This document shows, piece by piece, positions 17,003 to 24,029 of a DNA stretch of 64,000 bases (positions within the stretch are counted from its first letter, which is position 1; the number at the start of each line of letters is the position of its first letter). The notes beneath the pieces are model-generated. The model worked only from the letters and a program-made list of their open reading frames with translations. It was not told the origin of the DNA and did not search any database. Both the position numbers and the translations under genes were made by a program. Source of the DNA: SIG205 sp045545595 (GTDB taxonomy: Bacteria; Bacillota_I; Bacilli_A; RF39; UBA660); NCBI GenBank assembly GCA_045545595.1, contig JAZQBG010000023.1:3338-67337 (forward strand), written 5' to 3'.

Positions 17003-17773
17003 TTATACAACTGAACGAGATTGGATTTCAGCTATTTTTTCTAATACTTCAGCGGCATTAGTTTCATTTATTTCAGTATAACCAAGTTCTCTAAGTGCTT
17101 GAACTTTAGCAGTATTTAATTGTTGAGTTCTACTTAATTTTTCTTCATTTTTTTGTTCTATTTCTGCTTCCCATCTTCTGTGAGACTCAGCTATCTTACT
17201 TCTTGATGCTCCCCCATTGTTATATAGAGTCATTGCAGAGTACATTATACTTTCAAATAAAAATTGTTGATCTTCATTAAAAACAAATTTATTCGGGTCA
17301 GTAAATCCAGTAGATTTAGAAACATAACCAAGAATATATTTTAATTCTTTTACATTATCAATTGATTGTAAAAAATGATGTAAATATTTAAATATATTAG
17401 AAGAAATGTCCGTTTTATCTTCAATTAACTTTTCTTTAATATATGTAAATATATTGTTAAGTGTTTCAGCATCATCTTTTGACAAACCTTTTAAATCAAC
17501 TGTAGCCTCATCATTCGCAACCTTTTTAACGCCTTGATTTAATCTTGACTCAACATTCATCGAATAATCAGAATCAACTTTAATTTTTTTAATATCATCA
17601 AGAGATTCTATATCTAATAAATTAAATAATTTCATTTTTTTATCATTAGGCATCTTTTCTAAGTTTTCGCTATCTAAGTAGTTATAAACCATTTGTCTAG
17701 ATACACCTAAATATTTTGCTAATCTTACCTTTGATATTTCTAACTCTTGTAATAAATCATTTAATTTGTCCAT
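17003..17773 (-). CDS. HTH-domain regulator of unknown target
   Basis: ATG 17773 is chosen because GGAGG precedes it and because the sequence starts M-D-K-L-N-D-L-L-Q-E-L, giving 256 residues. Residues 8-55 form an XRE-like helix-turn-helix (V-R-L-A-K-Y-L-G-V-S-R-Q-M-V-Y-N-Y-L). The remainder is mainly helical and ends in an Arg/Glu-rich stretch (H-R-R-W-E-A-E-I-E-Q-K-N-E-E-K). I do not recognise the C-terminal domain. It may act as a transcriptional repressor; no neighbour suggests a target. Confidence 0.7.
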   Translation of the reverse strand: MDKLNDLLQELEISKVRLAKYLGVSRQMVYNYLDSENLEKMPNDKKMKLFNLLDIESLDDIKKIKVDSDYSMNVESRLNQGVKKVANDEATVDLKGLSKDDAETLNNIFTYIKEKLIEDKTDISSNIFKYLHHFLQSIDNVKELKYILGYVSKSTGFTDPNKFVFNEDQQFLFESIMYSAMTLYNNGGASRSKIAESHRRWEAEIEQKNEEKLSRTQQLNTAKVQALRELGYTEINETNAAEVLEKIAEIQSRSVV

Positions 17774-17801
17774 GGTAAAAACCTCCGTATCCTTATATAT
17801 T

Positions 17802-17830
17802 AATTTTACCACTATATAAAATATTGTCAA
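17802..17830 (-). promoter_or_regulatory. Promoter of the HTH gene
   Basis: On the minus strand TTGACA (17825-17830) is followed after 17 bases by AAAATT (17802-17807). The -35 is perfect; the -10 is weak. Confidence 0.5.
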
Positions 17831-17865
17831 GTACCATATATTTACATTTACTTTACTCTACTCTA

Positions 17866-18975
17866 TTATATATACCACAATTTTTCGTTGTCTTTTCTAA
17901 TTTCTTTTATAATTCCACCACCAAGACATTCTTCACCAAAGTATAATACACATGCTTGTCCTGGAGTAACTGCTCTTACTTTAGATGGATATTTAACTCT
18001 AATGTGAGTTTCATCAATATATTCAATTACAACTGGAATATCTTTTTGTCTATATCTAAATTTAGCTGTACAAAATGTTGGCCTTTGATCACTGATAAAA
18101 TTCATATCTTCAACTATACATTCATCAGAGTATAGGTATTCACTGTCATCACCAAATGCAACATATAATATATTTTCTTCTAGATTTTTACCAACAACAA
18201 ACAGTTTTTCTTTGTTCCCAGAAATTCCAACACCTTTACGTTGTCCTAAAGTGTAATACATAAGTCCAACATGTTCTCCAATTTCTTCATTTGTTTCAAT
18301 GTTTACAATTTTGCCTTTTTGATTAGGTAAATAGTTTTTAAGGAAGTTGTTAAAGTTTCTTTCACCAATAAAACAAATCCCAGTAGAATCTTTTTTATCA
18401 GCAGTAATAAGATCATACTCAGTAGCTAATTCTCTAACTTCACTTTTAACTAAATCACCAACTGGAAACAACACGTTTTCAAGTTGTTTATTACTTAATT
18501 GACACAGGAAGTATGTTTGATCTTTATTATTGTCTATTCCGCGTAATAAACGTCCATTTTTAAGTCTAGCATAGTGACCTGTTGCAATATAATCTGCACC
18601 TAATCTTTTTGCCTCTTTAATAAATAAATCAAACTTAATAAACTTATTGCACATTATGTCGGGATTAGGAGTTCTACCTCTTTTTAATTCGTCTAAAAAG
18701 TAAGTAAAGACATGATCCCAATATTCCTTTACAAAGTCAACTCTATGAAGTGGTATGTCAAGTTTTTCACATACCTTTAAAGCATCGTTATAATCTTGTT
18801 CTTGAGGACAAATATTATTATTTAAATCAGGATTACCTAATATATCATTATTAACCATACTATCCCAATTTCTCATAAATAGTCCTTCTACTTCATATCC
18901 TTGTTTTTTTAATAAAATGGCAGCAACAGAAGAGTCTACTCCCCCACTCATACCAACTATAACTTTTTTACTCAT
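17866..18975 (-). CDS. mnmA: tRNA-specific 2-thiouridylase MnmA
   Basis: MnmA thiolates U34 of tRNAs for Lys, Glu and Gln. ATG 18975 follows GGTGATT and gives 369 residues, the usual size. The N-terminal ATP-pyrophosphatase loop is G-M-S-G-G-V-D-S-S-V. The two catalytic cysteines lie in N-P-D-I-M-C-N-K and T-G-I-C-F-I-G-E. G-H-Y-A-R and the C-terminal beta-barrel segments A-V-T-P-G-Q-A-C-V-L-Y are present. Confidence 0.95.
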   Translation of the reverse strand: MSKKVIVGMSGGVDSSVAAILLKKQGYEVEGLFMRNWDSMVNNDILGNPDLNNNICPQEQDYNDALKVCEKLDIPLHRVDFVKEYWDHVFTYFLDELKRGRTPNPDIMCNKFIKFDLFIKEAKRLGADYIATGHYARLKNGRLLRGIDNNKDQTYFLCQLSNKQLENVLFPVGDLVKSEVRELATEYDLITADKKDSTGICFIGERNFNNFLKNYLPNQKGKIVNIETNEEIGEHVGLMYYTLGQRKGVGISGNKEKLFVVGKNLEENILYVAFGDDSEYLYSDECIVEDMNFISDQRPTFCTAKFRYRQKDIPVVIEYIDETHIRVKYPSKVRAVTPGQACVLYFGEECLGGGIIKEIRKDNEKLWYI

Positions 18976-19037
18976 AGTAATCACCACAAAACTATTATAT
19001 ATTATTTTTAATTTAAATAAAATAAAAAGAGTTAAAA

Positions 19038-20093
19038 TTAACTCTTAAATTTGTCGTAATAGCTATTATATTCCTTTATCATACGTTTCATAGTTTCTCC
19101 ACTTGATAATTGTTCAATATCGACATTTGATTTTTGTAATAAATCATATGGAGCATAATTATCAAGATTATTGCAAAAGTAATTGGTATAGTATTCACAT
19201 TTTTCAGGATCCCTCTTATACATCTCAAAAAAATGGAAAGAAAGTAATTGACCAATTACATATGTATAATTGTAGTAATCTTGATATCTTCTAAGTTTAA
19301 ATCTATTGTTTAAATTTGCTTTCAAACTGCACAATATCTCATGATAATTTATTGTAATGTCAGTATGTCCCATATTATTGATATTTAGATGATCCATCAT
19401 CTTAAATTCATGAAAAAATGGAATAACCTCTCTAAATACATTAAATGCAGTAGTGGTATTGTATTTTCTTTCAACATAAGAATGAGTTATTTCGTGAATT
19501 ATCGGAAATATTGACAAATAAGAAAATTCATCATAAGTTTCAATAATATTATAATCGTAGTTTAATGCTGGAAGACTAAATGATGCTCCGTCTAGTAATG
19601 AATTATCTATATCAATTAAATTAATTACATATATTTTTTTGCTTTTAAGTTGTGTATCAAGATAATCACTAAAGTTCCCAAATGGAATATTAAATAATAT
19701 ATCATAAAAATTTTTGCGTGATATATGTGTAGCAGACAGTGATTTTAAAGTTTTTGATTTTTCAAAATGTTTAATTTGTATTTTAGAAGAATTATATATT
19801 TTTTTATTAATATTGTTGTTTTTCTTTAATTCATTAATGTTATTTCTAATAGTATTATATTCTGATGTTTTAAGTTTTATAAGACTACTTGAATTTCTCT
19901 TTATGATATCGTTATAGTTATAGTTTCTGTCAGCAATTAATAAATATTCATTTAATATCGCATTAATTGATAAAATACTATCCATTATTTTTATTTTCTG
20001 TTCCTCTGACTCCTCAATAGCGATTTGTTCTTTTAATTTATATAAATCTTTTAATAGCCGTTTTCTAAAATCATTATAATTAATTTCTAACAT
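19038..20093 (-). CDS. M3-like (oligoendopeptidase F-type) metallopeptidase
   Basis: ATG 20093 behind GGTGATATTG gives 351 residues. The zinc motif is H-E-I-T-H (in F-P-I-I-H-E-I-T-H-S-Y-V), with a third-ligand candidate Glu in V-F-R-E-V-I-P-F-F-H-E-F about 25 residues later, as in gluzincins of clan MA. The C-terminal end (L-L-Q-K-S-N-V-D-I-E-Q-L-S-S-G-E-T-M) resembles M3 oligoendopeptidases, but the protein is much shorter than PepF (about 600). It probably cleaves cytoplasmic peptides; assignment to M3 is moderate. Confidence 0.65.
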   Translation of the reverse strand: MLEINYNDFRKRLLKDLYKLKEQIAIEESEEQKIKIMDSILSINAILNEYLLIADRNYNYNDIIKRNSSSLIKLKTSEYNTIRNNINELKKNNNINKKIYNSSKIQIKHFEKSKTLKSLSATHISRKNFYDILFNIPFGNFSDYLDTQLKSKKIYVINLIDIDNSLLDGASFSLPALNYDYNIIETYDEFSYLSIFPIIHEITHSYVERKYNTTTAFNVFREVIPFFHEFKMMDHLNINNMGHTDITINYHEILCSLKANLNNRFKLRRYQDYYNYTYVIGQLLSFHFFEMYKRDPEKCEYYTNYFCNNLDNYAPYDLLQKSNVDIEQLSSGETMKRMIKEYNSYYDKFKS

Positions 20094-20140
20094 CAATATC
20101 ACCAATGAATTATTATAATTCCTAAAAATCAAAAATCAAG

Positions 20141-20770
20141 TTATTTTATTAAAAATGCTAACAATTTTATAAAATTAGGACAAAGAAATGTTTCAAGCAT
20201 AGTTGATATTATTGATAAAATTACACATATTATTAATACTGCAAAATATTTTTTCATAATTAGTTTAAAATTTATTTGTTTTTTACTTAAAATTAGTTTA
20301 ATAAGTGAAATGGACACTTTTAATGCATATAAACCAATGAAACTTATAACTAATAAATTTAATATTTGATGAGGAAAAATATATGCCAGTGAAATCAATG
20401 TTCCGCTTAATTTGTATTTAAATATTATAGATACAATTGAAAATCCTAATATAAAACTTTTTATAAAAATCAAAAATATAATTATTGGTATCCCTATTAC
20501 AGAAATTCCAAGTAACCAAACAAATATAATATATATTAAATTAGTGGTTAAACTTGTCCTAAGAGTATATATTATATCTACGTTGTTATTCTTAATTTGG
20601 AGAAAAAAATTTGAGATTGTCTCCCCTACTAATTTTTTATCTTCACTACTCAATATTGTTATAAATAATGAACCAGTTATAAATCCTACTATCAAAAGTA
20701 TTGAGACAAATACATATAATTTTTTATTTCTTTTAAATTCCGCATTAATTAATTTGAATATTTTCTTCAT
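20141..20770 (-). CDS. spoIIM: SpoIIM-like membrane protein
   Basis: ATG 20770 is favoured by GGTGAAC upstream; 209 residues. Five hydrophobic segments are visible. The pattern L-L-G-I-S-V-I-G-I-P-I-I-I-F-L-I-F-I-K-S-F-I-L-G-F and the later F-P-H-Q-I-L-N match stage II sporulation protein M (DUF95). In spore formers SpoIIM works with SpoIID and SpoIIP in septal peptidoglycan removal and engulfment. Related proteins also occur outside sporulation. It and SpoIVB are the only sporulation-type genes seen here. Confidence 0.8.
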   Translation of the reverse strand: MKKIFKLINAEFKRNKKLYVFVSILLIVGFITGSLFITILSSEDKKLVGETISNFFLQIKNNNVDIIYTLRTSLTTNLIYIIFVWLLGISVIGIPIIIFLIFIKSFILGFSIVSIIFKYKLSGTLISLAYIFPHQILNLLVISFIGLYALKVSISLIKLILSKKQINFKLIMKKYFAVLIICVILSIISTMLETFLCPNFIKLLAFLIK

Positions 20771-20815
20771 ATAGTTCACCCAGTTAAGTATATTAATTAT
20801 TAAAAAAAATATTCC

Positions 20816-20844
20816 TTGATTTTATCATGATTTTTTTATATAAT
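20816..20844 (+). promoter_or_regulatory. Promoter of the 28-residue membrane micropeptide gene
   Basis: TTGATT (20816-20821), 17-base spacer, TATAAT (20839-20844). The RBS GAGGTG follows at 20851. Confidence 0.75.
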
Positions 20845-20862
20845 TTTATTGAGGTGTTTATA

Positions 20863-20949
20863 ATGAGTAGAAAAGCTAGAAAAGGTGTTGCATTAGTTTT
20901 AGTTATCGCAATGGTACTAACATTTATTGCAGGATTAATATTTATTTAA
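20863..20949 (+). CDS. Prli42-like single-pass membrane micropeptide
   Basis: A 28-residue frame starts at ATG 20863 behind GAGGTG. It begins with a basic stretch (M-S-R-K-A-R-K) followed by one hydrophobic helix to the C-terminus. This layout is that of Prli42, a small Firmicutes membrane peptide that anchors the stressosome. Promoter, RBS, frame and terminator are all present and well spaced, which strongly supports a real gene. Identity with Prli42 rests on pattern only. Confidence 0.7.
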   Translation: MSRKARKGVALVLVIAMVLTFIAGLIFI

Positions 20950-20956
20950 AAAATTG

Positions 20957-20981
20957 AAAATCTAGGAAACTAGATTTTTTT
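20957..20981 (+). terminator. Terminator of the micropeptide gene
   Basis: AAAATCTAG, loop GAAA, CTAGATTTT, then T residues. Confidence 0.85.
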
Positions 20982-21068
20982 AATTGGTAGATTTTACTCA
21001 CTATAAAACATGAATATTTAATCATAATAATAATGTAGTCTGTGAACATATTAGAAAAGGAGATTTTT

Positions 21069-22067
21069 ATGTTTTTTAAAAAATTTAAAAATGCTTTCTT
21101 TAAAATTGTAATGTCTACATTACTTATTATGCCAAATTATGTATTTGCTTATTCAGAAAAAATAATTCCAGGTGGAGAAAATATTGGAATACAGATAAAT
21201 ACAAAAGGTGTTATAATTGTAGGTTTATACAAAGTTAATGATTCCTATCCTGGTAAAGAAGCAGATTTAAAAGTTGGAGATGTAATTACTAAGATCAATA
21301 ATGATAATGTAAGTAACATTTCCGAAATGGTTTCTAAAATAGAAGAAGCTAATAATAAAGAAAAAATCAAAATAACCTATTTAAGAAACAAAGAAACTTT
21401 TAATACTAATCTAAAATTAGTTAAACAAAATGATGGTGTTTACCGCACTGGATTATACGTTAAAGATTCTGTTAATGGAATTGGTACACTAACTTTTATC
21501 GATCCTGAAACTAAGAATTTTGGCGCTTTAGGACATGAAATAGTTGAATCAAATACTGGTAAAAAACTAGATATTAAAGATGGTAAAATCTATAAATCAG
21601 AAATTACTAGTATAGATAAAAGTAGTAATGGTAGTCCGGGTGAAAAAAACGCTAAATATTATCCAGAAGAAGTTTTTGGTAATATAAAAGAAAACACTAC
21701 ATCTGGTATATTTGGTAAATATACTGATGAATTACCAACTAAAGAGACAATTAAAGTTGGTAAAAAGGAAGATATAAAAGTTGGTAAAGCAACCATCAGA
21801 ACTGTTTTAGAAGATGAAAATATTGAAGAATTTGCGATTAACATTACAAAGATAGATTATGACATTACAAATTCTAAAAACATTTTATTTGAAATTGTCG
21901 ATTCAAAACTACTCGATGAAACTGGTGGTGTAGTTCAAGGTATGAGTGGTTCACCTATTATTCAAGATGATATGATAATTGGTGCGGTTACTCATGTTAT
22001 TATCGATGATACTACTAAGGGATATGGTATTTTCATTACTACAATGTTAGAGGAAGCAGAAAACTAG
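21069..22067 (+). CDS. spoIVB: SpoIVB-family serine peptidase
   Basis: ATG 21069 lies behind AAAGGAGA. The 332 residues include an N-terminal signal or membrane segment (about 12-30), a PDZ domain (about 45-110, with K-E-A-D-L-K-V-G-D-V-I) and the S55 peptidase domain. The latter shows G-I-G-T-L-T-F-I-D-P, G-A-L-G-H-E-I (catalytic His) and Q-G-M-S-G-S-P-I-I-Q (catalytic Ser), then G-A-V-T-H-V and G-Y-G-I. In Bacillus SpoIVB is the signal protease for sigma-K activation. It is shorter than the Bacillus protein but has all key motifs. Confidence 0.92.
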   Translation: MFFKKFKNAFFKIVMSTLLIMPNYVFAYSEKIIPGGENIGIQINTKGVIIVGLYKVNDSYPGKEADLKVGDVITKINNDNVSNISEMVSKIEEANNKEKIKITYLRNKETFNTNLKLVKQNDGVYRTGLYVKDSVNGIGTLTFIDPETKNFGALGHEIVESNTGKKLDIKDGKIYKSEITSIDKSSNGSPGEKNAKYYPEEVFGNIKENTTSGIFGKYTDELPTKETIKVGKKEDIKVGKATIRTVLEDENIEEFAINITKIDYDITNSKNILFEIVDSKLLDETGGVVQGMSGSPIIQDDMIIGAVTHVIIDDTTKGYGIFITTMLEEAEN

Positions 22068-22095
22068 GAGTGATACTCACTCCTAGTTTGTTTAT
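22061..22095 (+). terminator. Terminator of spoIVB
   Basis: A perfect 13-base stem (22061-22073 with 22077-22089) around a three-base loop includes the stop codon; GTTTATT follows. Confidence 0.85.
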
Positions 22096-22111
22096 TATTG
22101 GTTAACATAAT

Positions 22112-22970
22112 TTAAAAATTCACCATATTTAATAAATTATCTAGTAATGTTTTATTATCTATTTTATTAATGACAAAACATTTTTTACCTAGATCTTTAA
22201 AGGATGCTCCACAATGATATAAAATTTTATTATCAATTATTATAAATCTATTGTGAAACGAATTTGATAATTTTATTTTAATATTATCATATTGTTTATT
22301 ATATTTTTCTATATCGATTTTATCTAATTTATTAGTAAAAATTATAGTATTAGTGTTTATTTTAGAACATACATCTAAAAACATTTTATCTATATAATTA
22401 TCAATAATTATGATATTTTTAAACGCAGTATTTAATATATCAATTAATAGTGAATATGCATCATAAATTTGTCCTTCAAAAAATATTTCGTTCAATTGGT
22501 TTGTTTTATCAAACTGTTTAAATGATTCTTGTAGCAATTTAATATCTTCAGTGTTTTTCATAACTTGGTTATTAATAAATTTTTGTTCTAATAAATTATT
22601 TGATATATATTTTCTCATAGAAATGAAAGCATCCATTATTGCGATACTAACTTGTGTAGCAACTTTCGTTTTAAGTATAGTTGCGAGCATTGCAATACCT
22701 TGTTCAGTAAAAACTCTTGGATTACTTCTAGACTTTCTATTAATATTTGCGGTCGAAAATTTCGACCACAAATTTCTTAACTCATCATTTGTTAATTTCC
22801 ATGAAAATCTTTCTGGAAATTTATTGGATTATTTTAACAGCTTCATTGATTCTTTTTGTTTCAGTTCCATAAAGAATTGCCAAGTCACTATCTAACATTA
22901 CTTGACATTCTCGTATTTCATAAATCATATTAACTATTTCTACATTTTCTTTTTCTTGTATCTCTAACAT
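22112..22970 (-). pseudogene. Frameshifted ORF6N / phospholipase-D-like protein gene
   Basis: Reading from ATG 22970 (RBS GGGAGGATC) gives M-L-E-I-Q-E-K-E-N-V-E-I-V-N, nearly the same start as the intact homologue at 56348-57214. The frame breaks near 22820-22836, where two A-runs are each one base shorter than expected and a TAA follows. The second frame continues from about 22771 to 22112 with the same C-terminal domain (F-H-N-R-F-I-I-I-D, Y-H-C-G-A-S-F-K-D-L-G-K-K-C-F). The gene lies directly behind toxN and was probably the last gene of that transcript. Two separate one-base losses make a single sequencing error less likely. Confidence 0.8.
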
Positions 22971-22997
22971 AGATCCTCCCACTAATTGTATCTTTTT

Positions 22998-23501
22998 TTA
23001 CTTGTTATATTCATCACATTTTTCTTCTAGTAATTTAAAATTGCAACACCTATTCTTAATATTCTCACTTAATTTATTATTTAAATATAAATTATATAAC
23101 TTATACGATTTATTTTTAACTTGAATATAGTTTTCATTTAACCAAGCCAATTGTTCACGTAGTAATTTTTTATATTTCTTTTCATTTATTGTGACTACTT
23201 TTCCATCCAAATCAATCAATTTATAATTATTAGTTTTTACAGGAATCATATTATTAAAATTAACTGCACCTAATTCCCCATTTTTAAGTTTTAAAAAGTC
23301 TAACGTATTTTTCATTTTTAAATGTTTAGGTTTGGGACTAGATAGTGGTGCAAAGTATTCACAATCATTAATTGTAAATAATATGCCAATAAATGGTCTT
23401 AATTCTTTTTCAAATTTGTTATACGAAACCCTATTATCAAACTTTCTTAAATAATCACAATAATCAGAATCAACCTTTACTATTTTTAAATTTAAAATCA
23501 T
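22998..23501 (-). CDS. toxN: Type III toxin-antitoxin endoribonuclease, ToxN/AbiQ family
   Basis: The 167-residue protein matches the ToxN/CptN family: Y-C-D-Y-L-R-K-F-D-N-R-V near the start, R-P-F-I-G-I-L-F, Y-F-A-P-L-S-S-P-K, N-N-M-I-P-V, and the C-terminal R-C-C-N-F-K-L-L-E-E-K-C-D-E-Y. ToxN cleaves mRNA and its own antitoxin RNA, and is inhibited by pseudoknots of the repeat RNA encoded upstream. The start is ATG 23501 behind GGGTGG. Upstream lie, in order, the antitoxin promoter, three 36-base repeats and a terminator, the classic toxIN layout. Unusually a second near-consensus promoter precedes toxN itself. Confidence 0.9.
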   Translation of the reverse strand: MILNLKIVKVDSDYCDYLRKFDNRVSYNKFEKELRPFIGILFTINDCEYFAPLSSPKPKHLKMKNTLDFLKLKNGELGAVNFNNMIPVKTNNYKLIDLDGKVVTINEKKYKKLLREQLAWLNENYIQVKNKSYKLYNLYLNNKLSENIKNRCCNFKLLEEKCDEYNK

Positions 23502-23534
23502 TTTACCACCCTTTCATAAATTGCTGTTATATGA

Positions 23535-23563
23535 ATTATAACGAACAAATGTACCTCTGTCAA
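23535..23563 (-). promoter_or_regulatory. Separate promoter for toxN with LexA-like sequence in the spacer
   Basis: Minus strand: TTGACA at 23558-23563, exactly 17 bases, TATAAT at 23535-23540. The spacer contains CGAACAAATGTACC (plus strand 23542-23555), which matches the Bacillus-type LexA/DinR consensus at 12 of 14 positions. The promoter is clear; LexA control is inference. Confidence 0.7.
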
Positions 23564-23580
23564 GGGTGAATTAAAAATAA

Positions 23581-23610
23581 AATAAAAAGATTAGAGTTAA
23601 GTCTCTAATC
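23581..23610 (-). terminator. Terminator between antitoxin RNA and toxN
   Basis: GATTAGAG (23589-23596) and CTCTAATC (23603-23610) form a perfect stem; the minus strand then reads TTTTTATTTTATTTTT. In toxIN loci this attenuator sets the antitoxin:toxin ratio. Confidence 0.88.
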
Positions 23611-23619
23611 ACTTTTTCG

Positions 23620-23727
23620 AGTCCCGATTTAATGGCTGGGTTCACCGCTTTTTTAAGCCCCAATTTAATGGCTGGGTTCACCGCTTTTTTAAGTCCCAAT
23701 TTATCGGCTGGGTTCACCGCTTTTTTT
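23620..23727 (-). ncRNA. toxI: ToxI-type antitoxin RNA: three 36-base tandem repeats
   Basis: Three direct repeats of 36 bases (23620-23655, 23656-23691, 23692-23727) differ at only a few positions. On the transcribed minus strand each contains an A-tract followed by GCGGTGAACCCAGCC and ends TGGG or CGGG. GGU can pair with GCC and CCC(A) with (U)GGG in crossing order, giving an H-type pseudoknot as in known ToxI units. A toxN-family toxin lies directly downstream behind a terminator. The 63-codon frame through the repeats is fortuitous. Confidence 0.88.
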
Positions 23728-23730
23728 GAT

Positions 23731-23747
23731 TTGCTACAACGTAGCAA
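23731..23747 (-). other. Hairpin in the 5' leader of the antitoxin RNA
   Basis: TTGCTAC (23731-23737), loop AAC, GTAGCAA (23741-23747): a perfect seven-base stem just before the first repeat. It may protect the 5' end or define the first processed unit. Confidence 0.6.
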
Positions 23748-23774
23748 TAATATTATATGCATTTATGCATAAAT

Positions 23775-23803
23775 AATATACTACTTTTTAATGTGAATGT
23801 CAA
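23775..23803 (-). promoter_or_regulatory. Antitoxin (toxI) promoter
   Basis: Minus strand TTGACA (23798-23803), 17 bases, TATATT (23775-23780). It begins two bases behind the xseB stop codon. Confidence 0.82.
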
Positions 23804-23804
23804 A

Positions 23805-24029
23805 TTATTCTTCTATGCTAAAGTTTTCTAAATTACCATTTTCAGTTAAAACCTTATTAATTTGTTCTTCAGCATTTTTAAGTTTATCGCTACATTCTTT
23901 AGCAAGTTTCATTGCATCAGTATATTTTTTTATTGCGTCATCTAGATCAACATTACCACTTTCTAACTCACTAACTATTTTTTCTAATTCTTTTATTTTT
24001 TGTTCAAACGTTTTTTCTGTATTTTCCAT
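23805..24029 (-). CDS. xseB: Exodeoxyribonuclease VII small subunit
   Basis: The 74-residue helical protein starts at ATG 24029 behind GAAGGA and shows the XseB pattern F-E-Q-K-I-K-E-L-E-K-I-V, L-E-S-G-N-V-D-L-D-D-A-I and A-E-E-Q-I. It forms exonuclease VII with XseA, which ends one base before its start. The toxIN promoter begins straight after the stop. Confidence 0.95.
   Translation of the reverse strand: MENTEKTFEQKIKELEKIVSELESGNVDLDDAIKKYTDAMKLAKECSDKLKNAEEQINKVLTENGNLENFSIEE

Noticed and set aside
23620..23727. Short CRISPR array
   Set aside because: Repeats are directly adjacent without spacers, no cas genes, and a ToxN toxin follows.
23571..23762. 63-codon minus-strand frame with repeated K-K-A-V-N-P-A
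   Set aside because: The repeated peptide is just the 36-base (12-codon) antitoxin RNA repeats read in one frame; it runs through the terminator and lacks an RBS.
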